The notes: a model not told the origin generated them from the letters alone. A stretch of 64,000 nucleotides of DNA from an uncultured Pelagibacteraceae bacterium (GCA_902526085.1 CABZJN010000003.1:1-64000); one strand, 5' to 3'. Numbered from the stretch's first letter, positions 1 to 12,255 are shown. Translations and numbers: made by a program.

Positions 1-340
1 ATTTTCTATTCATTCCTGCTAATTGGAATTCATATTCAAAATCTGATACAGCTCTCAAGCCTCTAAGAATTAGATTTGATTTATATTTTTTACATAATTC
101 AGTTGTTAGTGAGTTAAATTTTATCACTTGAATTTTATTTTTTGAAAGTTTTAAATCTCCATACAAAGCTTTAGTAACAATTTTTAATCTTTCATCTATT
201 GGAAATAAAAAATTCTTTTCATTACCATTAGATATGCCTACAATGATTTTATCTGCTAATTTAAGTGCTTTTTTAATAACATCAATATGGCCGTTTGTTA
301 TTGGATCAAATGTCCCTGGATATATAGCTATATTTTTCAT
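1..340 (-). CDS. coaD: pantetheine-phosphate adenylyltransferase, partial (C-terminus beyond window start)
   Basis: Reverse-strand translation from 340: [37 protein letters not shown]...ILRGLRAVSDFEYEFQLAGMNRK; contains CoaD motifs. Start overlaps gyrA stop by 1 nt (TAATG). Not in the ORF track. Confidence 0.95.
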   Translation of the reverse strand, partial: MKNIAIYPGTFDPITNGHIDVIKKALKLADKIIVGISNGNEKNFLFPIDERLKIVTKALYGDLKLSKNKIQVIKFNSLTTELCKKYKSNLILRGLRAVSDFEYEFQLAGMNRK

Positions 341-2922
341 TAAACCAAATTATCATCTAATTTAATTGAGGAGACAACCTTTTCATCACCAGTCAATTTA
401 ATAATTCTCACTCCCTGAGTATTTCTTCCAGCAATTCTTATTTCCTTAACAGCAGTTCTTATAACCCTACCTTTATTCGTTGAAATTAATATTTGATCAC
501 CCTCAAACACAGGAAAGGATGAGGAGACATTCCCGTTTCTAGGGGAATTAACAATACCTATTATCCCCTTACCTCCTCGATTTGTAACTCTAAAATCATA
601 ATGGGATGTTCTTTTACCATAACCATTTTCAGTAATTGATAAGATAAATTTTTCTTTAGCTTTAACTTCAGATTTTTCATCTTTTGTTTTAATTTTACTT
701 TTTTTAATATCGTCTTTGTTAATTATAGATAATGAAACAATTGTATCCTTTTCTGAAAGATTTATACCTCTTATACCTCTTGAAGATCTTCCCTTAAAAA
801 CTCTAAGTTTTTTTGATTCAAACCTTATGCATTTACCAAATTTTGTATTAAGCATTATATCTTGATCATCTGTACATATTTTTACCCCGACAATTTTATC
901 ATCAGAGTCTAATTTCATTGCAATTTTACCAGAAGCATTAATAGAGGAAAAATCTTCTAAATTATTCTTTCTTATTTTCCCTTTGCTGGTTGCAAATATG
1001 ATATGCATATTTTTCTTATCAACATCTTCATCTGGAAAAGGCATAATCGAACTTATAGATTGATGGTTTTTTAAGGGTAAAATATTGAAAAGTGATTTAC
1101 CTTTAGATGAAGCAGATCCTTCAGGTATTTTCCAAGCTTTAACTTTGTAGGCCAAACCCTCTGTAGAGAAAAACAATAATGATGTATGTGTATCTACAGA
1201 CAATGTTTGAACAACTGAATCTTCTTCTCTTGTTTTAATTCCTGTTTTTCCTTTTCCACCTCTTTTTTGTTGTTTAACTCCGCTTAGGGCTCCTCTTTTA
1301 ATATATCCTTGAAGTGTTATTGTTATTATTACTGACTCTTTTTGAATTGTTTCTTCAATATCATAATTTAAGACAGCATCTATAATTTTTGTCCTTCTAG
1401 GAACTGAAAATTTATCTTTTATCATCTGTAAATCATTGCTTATTACTCTTAACAATTCATTTTTGGAATTTATAATTTTTTTATATTTGGAAATCTCTGT
1501 TGCTAATTTTTTGATTTCTATCTCTATTTCATTAATTCCTATAGCGGTTAACTTTTGAAGTCTTAGCTCCAATATAGAAGTTACTTGATCATTAGATAAT
1601 ACATATTTTCCTTTATAATTTTTACTATCAACTAATCTAATAAGTTTTGATGCTTGGTTTATTTTCCAAGTTGTTTTTAAAAGTGAATTTTTTGCTTCCT
1701 CAGGGTTTTTAGATGATCTGATTATTTTTATAACTCTATCAATATTCTCAACACTCACTGATAACCCAAGCAAAATATGAACCCTATCTTCTGCTTTTTT
1801 TAAATCAAATTTAGTTCTTTTTATAACTACATCTTCTCTAAACTTTAAAAAATTTTCTAAAAAATCTTTTAAATTACAAGTCTTTGGTTTTTGATCAACA
1901 ATTGCTAAAGAATTAAAACCAAAAGATGATTCTATTGAGGTATATTTATATAATTGTCTTTTGACAGTTTCAGGTTCAACATTTCTTCTGAGATCAATTG
2001 ATACTCTTATGCCCTCACTATTTGACTCATCTCTAATATCACTTATGCCCTCAATTTTTTTGTCTCTTACCAGTTCTGCAATTCTCTCATTTAAATTAGA
2101 TTTATTAATTTGGTAAGGTATTGATGAGACAACAAGTCTATCTTTACCATTCTTTAAATTTTCTACTGAAATTTCTCCACGTATTTTAAAAGATCCTCTT
2201 CCAGTTTTGTATCCTTGTTTAATTATATCTTTTCCAATTATTAATCCACCAGTTGGAAAATCTGGGCCTGGTATATGTTTCATTAATTCATTAATTTTAA
2301 TATCTTTATTTTTAATTAAAGCTAAAGTCCCGTCAACAACCTCACCTAAATTATGAGGTGGTATGCTTGTTGCCATTCCAACAGCAATTCCACCAGCACC
2401 ATTTACCAAAAGATTTGGATATTGGGCAGGTAATACAACTGGTTCTTGCTCTGTTTCATCATAATTACTCTTGAATGAAACGGTATTTTTTTCTATATCA
2501 TCAATTAAAAACTGTGAAACTTTTGCAAGTTTAGTTTCGGTATATCTCATTGCTGCAGGGGGATCCCCATCTATAGAGCCAAAATTACCCTGTCCATCTA
2601 CTAATGGCAGGCTCATTGAAAATTCTTGAACCATTCTAACAAGAGCGTCATAAACTGCTTGATCACCATGAGGGTGGTATTTACCTATTACATCTCCAAC
2701 AATTCTTGCAGATTTCCTAAATTGTTTTGACCAATCAAAACCACCTTTGTGCATTGCATATATAATTCTTCTGTGAACAGGTTTTAATCCATCTCTGATA
2801 TCAGGTAATGCCCTACTTACTATAACACTCATAGCGTAAGATAGATATGATGAGCTCATCTCATCATACATTGAGATTGGTTTAATATTATTATTTATTT
2901 TTGTAATTTCGTTTTTTTCCAT
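340..2922 (-). CDS. gyrA: DNA gyrase subunit A
   Basis: 860 aa; [52 protein letters not shown] and C-terminal beta-pinwheel repeats. Confidence 0.98.
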   Translation of the reverse strand: MEKNEITKINNNIKPISMYDEMSSSYLSYAMSVIVSRALPDIRDGLKPVHRRIIYAMHKGGFDWSKQFRKSARIVGDVIGKYHPHGDQAVYDALVRMVQEFSMSLPLVDGQGNFGSIDGDPPAAMRYTETKLAKVSQFLIDDIEKNTVSFKSNYDETEQEPVVLPAQYPNLLVNGAGGIAVGMATSIPPHNLGEVVDGTLALIKNKDIKINELMKHIPGPDFPTGGLIIGKDIIKQGYKTGRGSFKIRGEISVENLKNGKDRLVVSSIPYQINKSNLNERIAELVRDKKIEGISDIRDESNSEGIRVSIDLRRNVEPETVKRQLYKYTSIESSFGFNSLAIVDQKPKTCNLKDFLENFLKFREDVVIKRTKFDLKKAEDRVHILLGLSVSVENIDRVIKIIRSSKNPEEAKNSLLKTTWKINQASKLIRLVDSKNYKGKYVLSNDQVTSILELRLQKLTAIGINEIEIEIKKLATEISKYKKIINSKNELLRVISNDLQMIKDKFSVPRRTKIIDAVLNYDIEETIQKESVIITITLQGYIKRGALSGVKQQKRGGKGKTGIKTREEDSVVQTLSVDTHTSLLFFSTEGLAYKVKAWKIPEGSASSKGKSLFNILPLKNHQSISSIMPFPDEDVDKKNMHIIFATSKGKIRKNNLEDFSSINASGKIAMKLDSDDKIVGVKICTDDQDIMLNTKFGKCIRFESKKLRVFKGRSSRGIRGINLSEKDTIVSLSIINKDDIKKSKIKTKDEKSEVKAKEKFILSITENGYGKRTSHYDFRVTNRGGKGIIGIVNSPRNGNVSSSFPVFEGDQILISTNKGRVIRTAVKEIRIAGRNTQGVRIIKLTGDEKVVSSIKLDDNLV

Positions 2923-2927
2923 ATTAA

Positions 2928-3377
2928 TTAAAATGGAATATCATCATCTAAGCCACTTTGATCTGACGCAGGTACATCATCAAAATTGTGTTTATTATCT
3001 TGTGATGCAATATTATTTTGATTACCTCCACCAAGCATCGTTAAAGATGAATTGTAACCTTGTATTAAAATTTCGGTTGAGTATTTATCTTGACCGCTTT
3101 GTTCATCTTTCCATTTTCTTGTTGAAAGTTGTCCTTCAACGTACACTTGTGCACCTTTTTTTAAATATTGCTGAACGACATTTACCAAACCTTCATTAAA
3201 AACTACTATTCTATGCCATTCAGTTTTTTCTTTTTTTTCTCCACTATTTTTATCTTTCCAGGATTGGCTAGTAGCAAGACTAAGTCTTGCAACGCTTTTT
3301 CCGTTTACCATTTGCTTGATCTCTGGATCTGCGCCCAAACGACCAATTAATAATACTTTATTTAAACTACCAGCCAT
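2928..3377 (-). CDS. ssb: single-stranded DNA-binding protein
   Basis: [21 protein letters not shown]..., acidic C-terminal tip DDDIPF. Confidence 0.97.
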   Translation of the reverse strand: MAGSLNKVLLIGRLGADPEIKQMVNGKSVARLSLATSQSWKDKNSGEKKEKTEWHRIVVFNEGLVNVVQQYLKKGAQVYVEGQLSTRKWKDEQSGQDKYSTEILIQGYNSSLTMLGGGNQNNIASQDNKHNFDDVPASDQSGLDDDIPF

Positions 3378-3458
3378 AATATTTTAATATTTAAGAATGT
3401 TTATTATATCACTTATTAACTTGAATATTAATTTTATTAATCTAAAGCAACAAAAATT

Positions 3459-6335
3459 ATGCTTAAAAAGATAGTTATTAAGGGTGCAAAAGAGCACAAT
3501 TTAAAGAATATAACGCTAGAGATTCCAAAAGAAAAATTTGTTGTCATCACTGGCCTATCAGGATCTGGAAAATCATCTTTAGCTTTTGATACTGTATATG
3601 CTGAAGGTCAGAGACGATACGTTGAAAGCTTATCTGCTTATGCAAGACAATTTCTTGACAAGATGAAAAAACCAAAAGTAGATTTAATTGAAGGGTTAAG
3701 TCCTGCAATTTCAATTGAGCAGAAAAATACTTCTAAAAATCCAAGATCTACAGTTGCAACTGTAACAGAAATTTATGATTATATGAGGGTTCTTTATGCA
3801 AGAGCCGGCATTCCTTATTCACCATTCACAGGACTGCCAATAACTTCTCAAACTATAAGTCAAATTGTTGATAAAATTAAAACACTCCCAAAAAAATCTA
3901 CAATTTTTTTATATGCACCAGTTGTTAGGGGAAGAAAAGGAGAATATAGAAAAGATATTCTTGGCTATAAGAAAAGAGGATTTAGAAAAATTAAAGTTGA
4001 TAATAAACTTTATGATATTGATGAAGTCCCAGAATTAAATAAAAAATTAAAACATGATATAGCTGTTCTAGTTGATAGAATTGTTTTAAACGCTTCATTA
4101 GGCAATAGATTGGCTGAAAGTGTTGAAACTGCTGTTAATCTAGCAAATGGACTAATGTTTGTAGAATATGAAGATGAAACACTTCCAAAAAAATTTAGAA
4201 AAAATGAAAATTTAATCTTTTCAACTAAGTTTGCTTGTCCTGAAAGTGGTTTCACAATTGAAGAAATAGAACCTAGACTTTTTTCTTTTAATAGTCCATA
4301 TGGTGCATGTGAAGAGTGTGAAGGCATAGGTGTTAAATTAAACGTAGATCCAAAATTAGTTGTACCAGATGAAAAGAAAACTATAGCAGATGGGGCTATA
4401 GAACCTTGGTCTAAATCATCCTCTCTATATTATGCTCAAACTTTAGCTTCTATAGCAAAACATTATGCTTTTTCGTTGAATGATAGATGGTCGAGGCTTC
4501 CAAAAAAAATAAAAGATGTAATTTTATTTGGATCTGATGAAGAAGAAATAAAATTTTCTTATGACGATGGATACGAAAAGTATTCACATAAAAAAACCTT
4601 CGAAGGAGTGGTAAATAATTTAGAGAGAAGATTTTTAGAAACTGATAGTGATTGGAAAAGAGAAGAAATATCTCAGTATCAATCAGATACAAAATGCGAA
4701 AGATGTAACGGTCACAGATTAAAAGATGAAGCTCTATGTGTTAAAATCAATGATCACAATATAAGTGAAGTAACTGAAAAATCTATATTTGATGCAAAGG
4801 AATGGTTTAAATCACTTGAAACAAAATTAGATAAACGACAACTAAAAATTGCTCAGCATATTTTAAAAGAAATTAATGAGAGATTAAATTTTCTACTTAA
4901 TGTTGGTCTTGACTACTTAACATTATCAAGAGAGTCTGGAACATTATCGGGTGGTGAGGCACAAAGAATAAGATTAGCCTCACAGATAGGTTCAGGACTA
5001 ACTGGAGTATTGTATGTACTTGATGAACCATCTATTGGTTTACACCAAAAAGATAACGTAAAATTAATAAATGCATTAAAAAGACTTAGAGACTTAGGTA
5101 ATACAGTAATAGTTGTAGAACATGATACTGAAACTATGGAAAATGCAGATCATATAATCGATCTTGGGCCTGAAGCTGGAAATAAAGGAGGCGAAGTAAT
5201 TGCGCAAGGATCCTATAAAGATATATTAAATAATAACGATAGTATTACAGGAAGATACTTATCAAACAAAAGCTATATACCAATACCAAGAACTAGAAGA
5301 TTGGCAAAAAATGGAAGGTTTTTAGAAATTAATGGAGCAAGTGGAAATAATTTAAACAACGTGAATCTTAAAATCCCACTTGGAAGTTTTACATGTGTCA
5401 CAGGTGTTTCTGGAAGCGGTAAATCAACATTAATTCTTCAAACTCTTTACAACGCTTTAAACCTTACCCTTAACAATAACAAATCTAGAAAAATTCCAAA
5501 ACCTTTCAGGGGTTTTAAAGGTATTGAATTAGTCGATAAAATTATAGATATAGATCAATCCCCTATTGGAAGAACACCCAGATCTAATCCAGCTACTTAT
5601 ACAGGTGCGTTTGGTCCAATAAGAGACTGGTTTACTAATTTGCCAGAGTCAAAAAGTAGAGGCTACAAACCTGGAAGATTTTCATTTAATGTAAAAGGAG
5701 GTAGGTGCGAAGCTTGTGAGGGAGATGGGGTAATTACGTATGAAATGCACTTTTTACCAGATGTTTATATAACTTGTGATGAATGCAAAGGAACTAGATA
5801 TAATAGAGAAACACTAGAAATTAAATTTAAAGATAAGAGCATTGCAGATGTTTTAAATATGACTGTTGACGAGGGTTGTGAATATTTTGAAAATATTTCT
5901 AATATAAAAACAAAATTGCTTACACTTAAGAAAGTTGGATTAGGATATATAAAAATTGGTCAACAAGCCACTACTTTATCAGGTGGTGAAGCTCAAAGAA
6001 TAAAATTAGCAAAAGAATTATCTAAAAGATCAACAGGAAGAACAATATATATATTGGACGAACCCACAACAGGACTGCATCAACATGATATAAAAAAATT
6101 ACTAGAAATTTTACATACCTTTGTCACAACTGGAAATACTGTCGTTGTTATTGAGCATAATTTAGATGTTATAAAAACTGCTGATTATATAGTTGATATG
6201 GGTCCAGATGGTGGTGTAAAGGGAGGAAATATTATAGCAGAAGGTAAACCTGAGGAAATTATCAATGTTAAAGATAGTTATACAGGAAAATTTTTGAAAC
6301 CAATGCTGGACAATAAGTTCAAAAAAACTGCTTAA
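3459..6335 (+). CDS. uvrA: excinuclease ABC subunit A
   Basis: 958 aa; two ABC ATPase domains ([24 protein letters not shown]), LSGGEAQRI twice, zinc-finger CxxC motifs. Confidence 0.98.
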   Translation: MLKKIVIKGAKEHNLKNITLEIPKEKFVVITGLSGSGKSSLAFDTVYAEGQRRYVESLSAYARQFLDKMKKPKVDLIEGLSPAISIEQKNTSKNPRSTVATVTEIYDYMRVLYARAGIPYSPFTGLPITSQTISQIVDKIKTLPKKSTIFLYAPVVRGRKGEYRKDILGYKKRGFRKIKVDNKLYDIDEVPELNKKLKHDIAVLVDRIVLNASLGNRLAESVETAVNLANGLMFVEYEDETLPKKFRKNENLIFSTKFACPESGFTIEEIEPRLFSFNSPYGACEECEGIGVKLNVDPKLVVPDEKKTIADGAIEPWSKSSSLYYAQTLASIAKHYAFSLNDRWSRLPKKIKDVILFGSDEEEIKFSYDDGYEKYSHKKTFEGVVNNLERRFLETDSDWKREEISQYQSDTKCERCNGHRLKDEALCVKINDHNISEVTEKSIFDAKEWFKSLETKLDKRQLKIAQHILKEINERLNFLLNVGLDYLTLSRESGTLSGGEAQRIRLASQIGSGLTGVLYVLDEPSIGLHQKDNVKLINALKRLRDLGNTVIVVEHDTETMENADHIIDLGPEAGNKGGEVIAQGSYKDILNNNDSITGRYLSNKSYIPIPRTRRLAKNGRFLEINGASGNNLNNVNLKIPLGSFTCVTGVSGSGKSTLILQTLYNALNLTLNNNKSRKIPKPFRGFKGIELVDKIIDIDQSPIGRTPRSNPATYTGAFGPIRDWFTNLPESKSRGYKPGRFSFNVKGGRCEACEGDGVITYEMHFLPDVYITCDECKGTRYNRETLEIKFKDKSIADVLNMTVDEGCEYFENISNIKTKLLTLKKVGLGYIKIGQQATTLSGGEAQRIKLAKELSKRSTGRTIYILDEPTTGLHQHDIKKLLEILHTFVTTGNTVVVIEHNLDVIKTADYIVDMGPDGGVKGGNIIAEGKPEEIINVKDSYTGKFLKPMLDNKFKKTA

Positions 6336-6369
6336 ATTTTTATCAAAAATGTTATAAATTAAAAATATT

Positions 6370-6972
6370 ATGACTTCGATTCTTCAATCATTATCTAAAA
6401 CAGTTCATATCTCTTTGGCATTATCCATTTTGCTATTTTTAGGTTTATACTTTGGCAATGGTGGTTTTGATATCGATGTAGTTTTTTGGAGTTGGTTATT
6501 TAGATATATACATGTCATTGTTGCAATTATGTGGATCGGTTTACTTTGGTATTTTAATTTTGTTCAAATACCAAACATGGCTAAAATACCTGACGAACAA
6601 AAACCAGCGATTGGAAAAGTTATAGCTCCTGCAGCTCTTTTTTGGTTTAGATGGGCAGCTTTAGTTACAGTCATATCAGGACTAATCTTGGCTTATTTAA
6701 ATGGTTATGTTCATCAAGCTATGACATTGGGAATTGGATCGGGTGGTGGAAAAGCTACAGCTATTGGAATTGGTATGTGGTTAGGAATTATAATGGCATT
6801 TAATGTTTGGTTTGTAATATGGCCAAATCAAAAAAAAGCATTAGGTATTATTGAGGTTGAAGCTGATGTTAAAGCTAAATCTGCAAAAACCGCAATGCTA
6901 TTTTCTAGAACAAATACACTTTTATCATTACCAATGCTTCTGACGATGGTAATAGCTCAAAACCTATATTAA
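6370..6972 (+). CDS. urate oxidase N-terminal-domain/PuuD-like integral membrane protein (standalone, no cytochrome c domain)
   Basis: 200 aa; RYIHVIVAIMWIGLLWYFNFVQ, hydrophobic helices, FNVWFVIWPNQKKALG resembles the Urate_ox_N family. Confidence 0.7.
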   Translation: MTSILQSLSKTVHISLALSILLFLGLYFGNGGFDIDVVFWSWLFRYIHVIVAIMWIGLLWYFNFVQIPNMAKIPDEQKPAIGKVIAPAALFWFRWAALVTVISGLILAYLNGYVHQAMTLGIGSGGGKATAIGIGMWLGIIMAFNVWFVIWPNQKKALGIIEVEADVKAKSAKTAMLFSRTNTLLSLPMLLTMVIAQNLY

Positions 6973-7862
6973 TCTTTTTCTTCTTTAACTATTGTTCTGC
7001 TGCTGACATTCAGTGCAACTAAAATAGGATTTGCAATATATATTGAAGAGTAAGTTCCAAAAATAACTCCTAATATCATTGCTAAAGAAAAGCCTTTTAG
7101 TATTTCACCACCAAATAAGTATATTGAAAAAAGAGCTAACAATGTAGTTACAGATGTAATTATTGTTCTAGATAAAGTTTCATTAATTGAAATATTAGTT
7201 AAGTCAAAAATTTTAATATCAGAATACTTTCTTAAATTTTCTCTAACCCTATCGAATATAACAACTGTATCGTTCATCGAATAACCAACAATAGTTAAAA
7301 CAGCTGCAACGATTGAAAGGTTTATTTCAAGTGAAAAAATAGAAAATATACCTAATGTAATTATAACATCGTGAAATATAGCTAAAATAGCTCCTAAGCT
7401 AAACTGCCACTCAAATCTTATCCAAATATACAATAGCATCGCCGCAAGCGATAAACTTATAGCAATAATTCCTGATTTTAAGAGTTCTGAGCTTACTTTA
7501 GGACCAACATTTTCTACTCTTCTAAAGTCGACATCACCAATAGAGTTAAATAATTTATTTTGAATATTTTTAATAAAGTCAGGATCATTTGAATTTTGCT
7601 TTTCAAACTTAACGATAAAGTCTGTTTCATTGCCAAATTTTTTGACAGATACATCACCTAAATTCATTTGATTAAAGCTATCTCTAATAAGACTAATATT
7701 ATTCGTTTTATCTGTAGTTCTTAATTCAATTAAAGTACCACCTTTGAAATCAACACCATAATTTAAACCTTTAAAAATTAAAAATACTAATGAAATCACT
7801 ATTAGGATAAGTGATAATATATTAAATTTTCTATAGAACTTATTAAAAGAAATATTACTCAT
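6969..7862 (-). CDS. secF: protein translocase subunit SecF
   Basis: GVDFKGGTLIELRT, VGPKVSSELL, SMNDTVVIFDRVREN motifs. Confidence 0.97.
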   Translation of the reverse strand: MSNISFNKFYRKFNILSLILIVISLVFLIFKGLNYGVDFKGGTLIELRTTDKTNNISLIRDSFNQMNLGDVSVKKFGNETDFIVKFEKQNSNDPDFIKNIQNKLFNSIGDVDFRRVENVGPKVSSELLKSGIIAISLSLAAMLLYIWIRFEWQFSLGAILAIFHDVIITLGIFSIFSLEINLSIVAAVLTIVGYSMNDTVVIFDRVRENLRKYSDIKIFDLTNISINETLSRTIITSVTTLLALFSIYLFGGEILKGFSLAMILGVIFGTYSSIYIANPILVALNVSSRTIVKEEKD

Positions 7863-9416
7863 TTAAAGTAACTGCTCCTTATCTTTATTTTTGACTACAT
7901 ATAAAGAAGTTAATAATCTTGCTATGAAATAAACTGAAAATAAAGTGGTCAAAATTCCAACACCTAAAGTTACTGAAAAACCTTTCACAGGTCCCGATCC
8001 CATAAAAAACAAAATGAATGCTGCAATTAAAGTTGTAATATTTGCATCTAAAATAGTAGTTCTTGATTTTGTATATCCAGCATCAAAAGCTATTATTGGA
8101 TTTTTTTCATTTTTAGTCTCCTCTTTTATACGTTCAAAAATCAAAACATTTGCATCAACAGCCATACCAACTGTTAAAATAATACCTGCAATTCCAGGCA
8201 AGGTTAATGTTGCTTCGAACAAAGTTAGAATACCAATTAGCAAAAAGAGATTTGAAACAAGAGCTAAATTAGCAATTAATCCAAATGCTCTATACTTATA
8301 AATCATAAATAAAATCACTAGCAAGAAACCTATAAATAAAGATAAAATACCAGCGTCTATTGAGTCTTGACCTAAATCTGGTCCAACTGTTCTTTCTTCA
8401 ATTATATTTAAAGGTGCAGGCAGAGCTCCAGATCTAAGTAGCAATGCAAGATCTGTTGCAGATTGAAAGGTAAAGTCACCTGAAATTTGTCCAGAACCAC
8501 CAATTATAGGTTCTCTAACTGAAGGAGCACTAATTATTTTACCATCTAAAACTATTGCCAATTGTTTACCAACGCCAGTACTCGTTGCTTTACCAAATTT
8601 TTTGGCACCTACTCTATCTAAACTAAACGAAACTACTGTTTCGTTTGTTTGAGAATTCATAGTTGGCTTTGCATCAACTAGATTATCACCACTTAAAATT
8701 ATTCTTTTACTTACAATTGCGTCTCTGGAACCATCTTCAAAAGATAGTTTTTCTGTTCCAAACGACTCTTCATTATTTTGTGAAATAAATTGGAATGTGA
8801 GGTTTGCAGTTTTTCCAAGTAAAGATTTAATTCTATTCGGATCATCTAAACCAGGTAATTCAACTAAAATTCTATCATTCCCTCTTTTTAGAATATTAGG
8901 TTCATTTGTTCCAACTTCATCTACTCTTCTTCTTACAATTTCAATTGCCTGATCTAATGAAGAATTTTTTAATAAGACTAAACCATATCTAGAATAATTT
9001 AATGAGAAAAGATTTCCATCTTCTAAAACATCAAATTCATGAGATTTATATGTTGGATAATAAGTATTAACATCACTTTCTTTATCATTTAAAATATTTT
9101 TGACATTTTCAATTTCATTATCTGTTGTTTCAAATAAAATTGTATCACCTTTGAGTGAAAAATTTTTAAGAGTTATTTGCTTTTCCTTAAAATATCTCTT
9201 TAATTCAATTATTTTTGCCTGTAGTTTTTGAGTAATTACTGGTCGATTATCTATCTCAAGAAGCAGGTAAGATCCACCTTGTAAGTCTAAACCTAAATTT
9301 ATATTTTTTGAAAAAAATTTGTCATCAAATTTAACAAAATTTGAAAAAGCGAAATAGGAAAAAATAATTGTAAAAACAATTACTGAAATTATTCGTAATT
9401 TTGAAAAGTATAACAC
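7863..9416 (-). CDS. secD: protein translocase subunit SecD
   Basis: NLGLDLQGGSYLLLEID, VGMAVDANVLIFERIKEE motifs; directly upstream of secF. Confidence 0.97.
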   Translation of the reverse strand: MLYFSKLRIISVIVFTIIFSYFAFSNFVKFDDKFFSKNINLGLDLQGGSYLLLEIDNRPVITQKLQAKIIELKRYFKEKQITLKNFSLKGDTILFETTDNEIENVKNILNDKESDVNTYYPTYKSHEFDVLEDGNLFSLNYSRYGLVLLKNSSLDQAIEIVRRRVDEVGTNEPNILKRGNDRILVELPGLDDPNRIKSLLGKTANLTFQFISQNNEESFGTEKLSFEDGSRDAIVSKRIILSGDNLVDAKPTMNSQTNETVVSFSLDRVGAKKFGKATSTGVGKQLAIVLDGKIISAPSVREPIIGGSGQISGDFTFQSATDLALLLRSGALPAPLNIIEERTVGPDLGQDSIDAGILSLFIGFLLVILFMIYKYRAFGLIANLALVSNLFLLIGILTLFEATLTLPGIAGIILTVGMAVDANVLIFERIKEETKNEKNPIIAFDAGYTKSRTTILDANITTLIAAFILFFMGSGPVKGFSVTLGVGILTTLFSVYFIARLLTSLYVVKNKDKEQLL

Positions 9417-9428
9417 TTTTATATGATG

Positions 9429-9713
9429 TTATTTTTTTGGTTCTGTAGAGCTTACTAAACCTTGAATTCCAGTTGCTCTGACAACTTCGACATTCACATT
9501 ATCAGAAATTTTTACCTCAACTTTTTCGTTATCAATTATTCTTTCAACGGTACCAACTATTCCTCCAGAGGTTATGACTTTGTCTCCTCTTTTAAGTGCT
9601 TCTACCATGGCTTTGTGATCTTTTACTTTTTTCTGTTGAGGTCTAATTAGAAAAAAATAGAAAATAACAAAAATTAAAACTAATGGTATAAATTGTCCAA
9701 TTCCAGCATCCAT
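9429..9713 (-). CDS. yajC: preprotein translocase subunit YajC
   Basis: FFLIRPQQKKVKDHKAMVEALKRGDKVITSGGIVGTV; adjacent to secD. Confidence 0.96.
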   Translation of the reverse strand: MDAGIGQFIPLVLIFVIFYFFLIRPQQKKVKDHKAMVEALKRGDKVITSGGIVGTVERIIDNEKVEVKISDNVNVEVVRATGIQGLVSSTEPKK

Positions 9714-9768
9714 AACGTATCCTATTAAGTTAAGGCTATTTATCCTATCTATTATTCAAACTCAACTC

Positions 9769-11028
9769 TTAATTGATAGAAATTTTATCTATATTTGGCA
9801 TATATGGCTTAAGAACATCAGGTATCAAAATAGATCCATCTTCAGTTTGATAATTTTCCATAATAGCAATTATAGTTCTACCAACTGCTAATCCACTACC
9901 ATTAAGTGTGCCAACAAATTCTTTTGAATTGTTTTGTCCTTTATATCTAGCTTTCATTCTTCTTGCTTGGAATGAACCACAAGATGAACAGCTTGAAATC
10001 TCTCTATACTTATTTTCAGATGGAAGCCAAACTTCAATGTCATAGGTTTTTTCTGCACTAAAACCCATATCACCAGTACATAAAACAATTTTTCTATAAG
10101 GAAGTTTTAACGCATCCAATATCATTGTAGCAGAGTTAGACATCCTCTCTAGCTCCTCTGAACATTTATCGTTTTCTACAATACTTACTAGTTCCACTTT
10201 ATAAAATTGGTGCTGCCTGATCATACCTTTAGTATCTTTACCGTAACTACCCGCCTCCTTTCTAAAACATGGTGTTGATGCAACTACTCTAATTGGTAAT
10301 TCGTTCTTATCTAAAATTTGATTTTTTACAATATTTGTCAAAATTACTTCAGCGGTTGGTATTAGAAACTTTCTTTCTTCACCTTCATCAAGTTTAATTT
10401 CAAATTGATCATTTTCAAATTTCGGCAGTTGTCCGGTGCCAAACATTGTTTCAGCAGTTGCGATTAATGGAGGCGATATTTCTGTATAACCATTTTTTTG
10501 AGTATGTGTATCAATCATATAATTTGATATTGCTCTTTCTAATTGCGCTAATTCTTTTTTAACAAATACAAATCTAGAACCAGTTGTTTTTGTTGCTAGG
10601 TCAAAATCAAGCATATTTAATTTATCTCCTAATTCATAATGAGATTTAGGTTTAAAATTAAAATCTTTTATTTTACCCTTTTTCTCAATTTCTTTATTAG
10701 AATTTTCATCTTGTCCTATTGGAACATCGCTCAATGGTATATTCGGTATAGAAGATAAAATATCAGTAATCTTGCTCTGTAATTTTATTTGATTTTTGCT
10801 AATTTCTTCAATTTTTAAAGAAAGCTCTTTTGATTTTTCGAATAAACTTTGGTCTTTCGATTTTGAAATAGACTTTTTTTCCATTTCAAATTTTTCTTTT
10901 TCATGAATAAGTTTTCTATTTTCCCCATCTAAACTTAATATGTTATCAAGACTTATATCAATGTTTCGATTTTTAAGTCTTTCCTTAAAATTTTCGAAGT
11001 CATTTCTGATATCTTTAATATTGTGCAT
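9769..11028 (-). CDS. serS: seryl-tRNA synthetase
   Basis: MHNIKDIRNDFENF..., class II aaRS motifs (TPCFRKEAGSYGKDTKGMIRQHQFYKVELV, NGSGLAVGRTIIAIMENYQ). I prefer the start at 11028 over the longer ORF from 11052; it overlaps tatC by 14 nt. Confidence 0.96.
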   Translation of the reverse strand: MHNIKDIRNDFENFKERLKNRNIDISLDNILSLDGENRKLIHEKEKFEMEKKSISKSKDQSLFEKSKELSLKIEEISKNQIKLQSKITDILSSIPNIPLSDVPIGQDENSNKEIEKKGKIKDFNFKPKSHYELGDKLNMLDFDLATKTTGSRFVFVKKELAQLERAISNYMIDTHTQKNGYTEISPPLIATAETMFGTGQLPKFENDQFEIKLDEGEERKFLIPTAEVILTNIVKNQILDKNELPIRVVASTPCFRKEAGSYGKDTKGMIRQHQFYKVELVSIVENDKCSEELERMSNSATMILDALKLPYRKIVLCTGDMGFSAEKTYDIEVWLPSENKYREISSCSSCGSFQARRMKARYKGQNNSKEFVGTLNGSGLAVGRTIIAIMENYQTEDGSILIPDVLKPYMPNIDKISIN

Positions 11029-11785
11029 TTTTTTCTGCTGCTTTCTTTTCAATTATTCCTACTGATATTATTGATAATTCATATAAAATTAATAATGGTA
11101 TACCCAAACCAATTTGAGTAATTGGATCTGGTGGAGTTAATATAGCTGCTGCTGCGAATATTATTACAACAACATATTTTCTTCTCTCTTTTAAAAATGT
11201 TGAATTCACTACCCCAATTCTAGCTAATAAACTTAATACTACTGGTAATTGAAAACTTAATCCAAATGCAAAAATAAGCTTCATTACTAATGATAAATAT
11301 TCGTTTACTTTAGCTTCTAATTGAATTGGTAGATTGGTTGCTGCACCTAAGCTCTCGAAGGATAAAAAAAACTTTATAGCTAAAGGCATTATTAAGTAAT
11401 AAACTAACATACCTCCAAGCAAAAATAGAATTGGAGTTACCACCAAGTAAGGCATTATAGCTTTCTTTTCATGATTATAAAGACCAGGTGCTATAAATTT
11501 CCAAATTTGGATTAGTATAAATGGGCTTGTAATAAAAAAAGCAGCAAAAAAAGAAACCTTTAAGTATGTTAGGAATGTTTCTTGAAGAGCAGTAAATATT
11601 AATCTTCTATTTTTATCGTCATCCTTTACTGCATTCGCATATGGTTCAACTAAAAATCCATAAATGTACTCAGAAAAATAATAACAAATTACAAATAAAA
11701 TAGCTAAAAATATAAATGAGTTTATTAATCTTTTTCTTAATTCAGTTAAATGACTTATGAAACTACCCTCTTTATTTTTACTCAT
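11015..11785 (-). CDS. tatC: Sec-independent protein translocase TatC
   Basis: SFISHLTELRKRLINSF, multi-TM, FAAAAILTPPDPITQ. Confidence 0.97.
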   Translation of the reverse strand: MSKNKEGSFISHLTELRKRLINSFIFLAILFVICYYFSEYIYGFLVEPYANAVKDDDKNRRLIFTALQETFLTYLKVSFFAAFFITSPFILIQIWKFIAPGLYNHEKKAIMPYLVVTPILFLLGGMLVYYLIMPLAIKFFLSFESLGAATNLPIQLEAKVNEYLSLVMKLIFAFGLSFQLPVVLSLLARIGVVNSTFLKERRKYVVVIIFAAAAILTPPDPITQIGLGIPLLILYELSIISVGIIEKKAAEKNAQY

Positions 11786-12011
11786 CTTTTTTTTTCTCTT
11801 GATTTTCTGACTTAGGTTTTTCGTCTAAATCAGTATTTAAAGTTTCATTTGTTAAATCACTAACTTGACCTTGCACATCACGAACATATCTCTTTGCTGT
11901 ACCGATCCATGAACCTATTTTTTTTAACATATAAGGAAAATCTTTAGGACCTACGACAATAATTGCTATTGAGACTATGATTAGTATTTCTAGCCAGCCA
12001 ATTGACGGCAT
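11778..12011 (-). CDS. tatB: Sec-independent protein translocase TatB
   Basis: MPSIGWLEILIIVSIAIIVVGPKDFPYMLKKIGSWIG. Confidence 0.93.
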   Translation of the reverse strand: MPSIGWLEILIIVSIAIIVVGPKDFPYMLKKIGSWIGTAKRYVRDVQGQVSDLTNETLNTDLDEKPKSENQEKKKDE

Positions 12012-12014
12012 TTG

Positions 12015-12212
12015 TTATTCTTTTTTATTAGAGTCTTGATTTTCTGAAATATTTTTCGTTTGGTCTTCATCATTTACATCAGTAGCCATTCCTTTTTTGA
12101 AACTTTTGATTCCTTTAGCTACATCACCCATTAGGCTAGAGATTTTTCCTCTACCAAAAAGTAATACTACTAAAATTACTACAATTGCTATTTGCCAAAA
12201 TCCTATACTCAT
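12015..12212 (-). CDS. tatA: Sec-independent protein translocase TatA
   Basis: [42 protein letters not shown]. Confidence 0.94.
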   Translation of the reverse strand: MSIGFWQIAIVVILVVLLFGRGKISSLMGDVAKGIKSFKKGMATDVNDEDQTKNISENQDSNKKE

Positions 12213-12255
12213 AAATTATTTATAACCTTATTATCGATTTATTAAAAGTGATTTT

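Noticed and set aside
2933-3350. Plus-strand ORFs opposite ssb (2933-3199, 3168-3350)
   Set aside because: Antisense to a conserved gene with no recognisable domain; typical spurious ORFs.
3378-3458. SOS/LexA box in the ssb-uvrA divergent intergenic region
   Set aside because: I looked for a GTTC-N7-GTTC-type alphaproteobacterial LexA site and did not see one.
7945-8301. 118-aa plus-strand ORF opposite secD
   Set aside because: Antisense shadow ORF within conserved secD.
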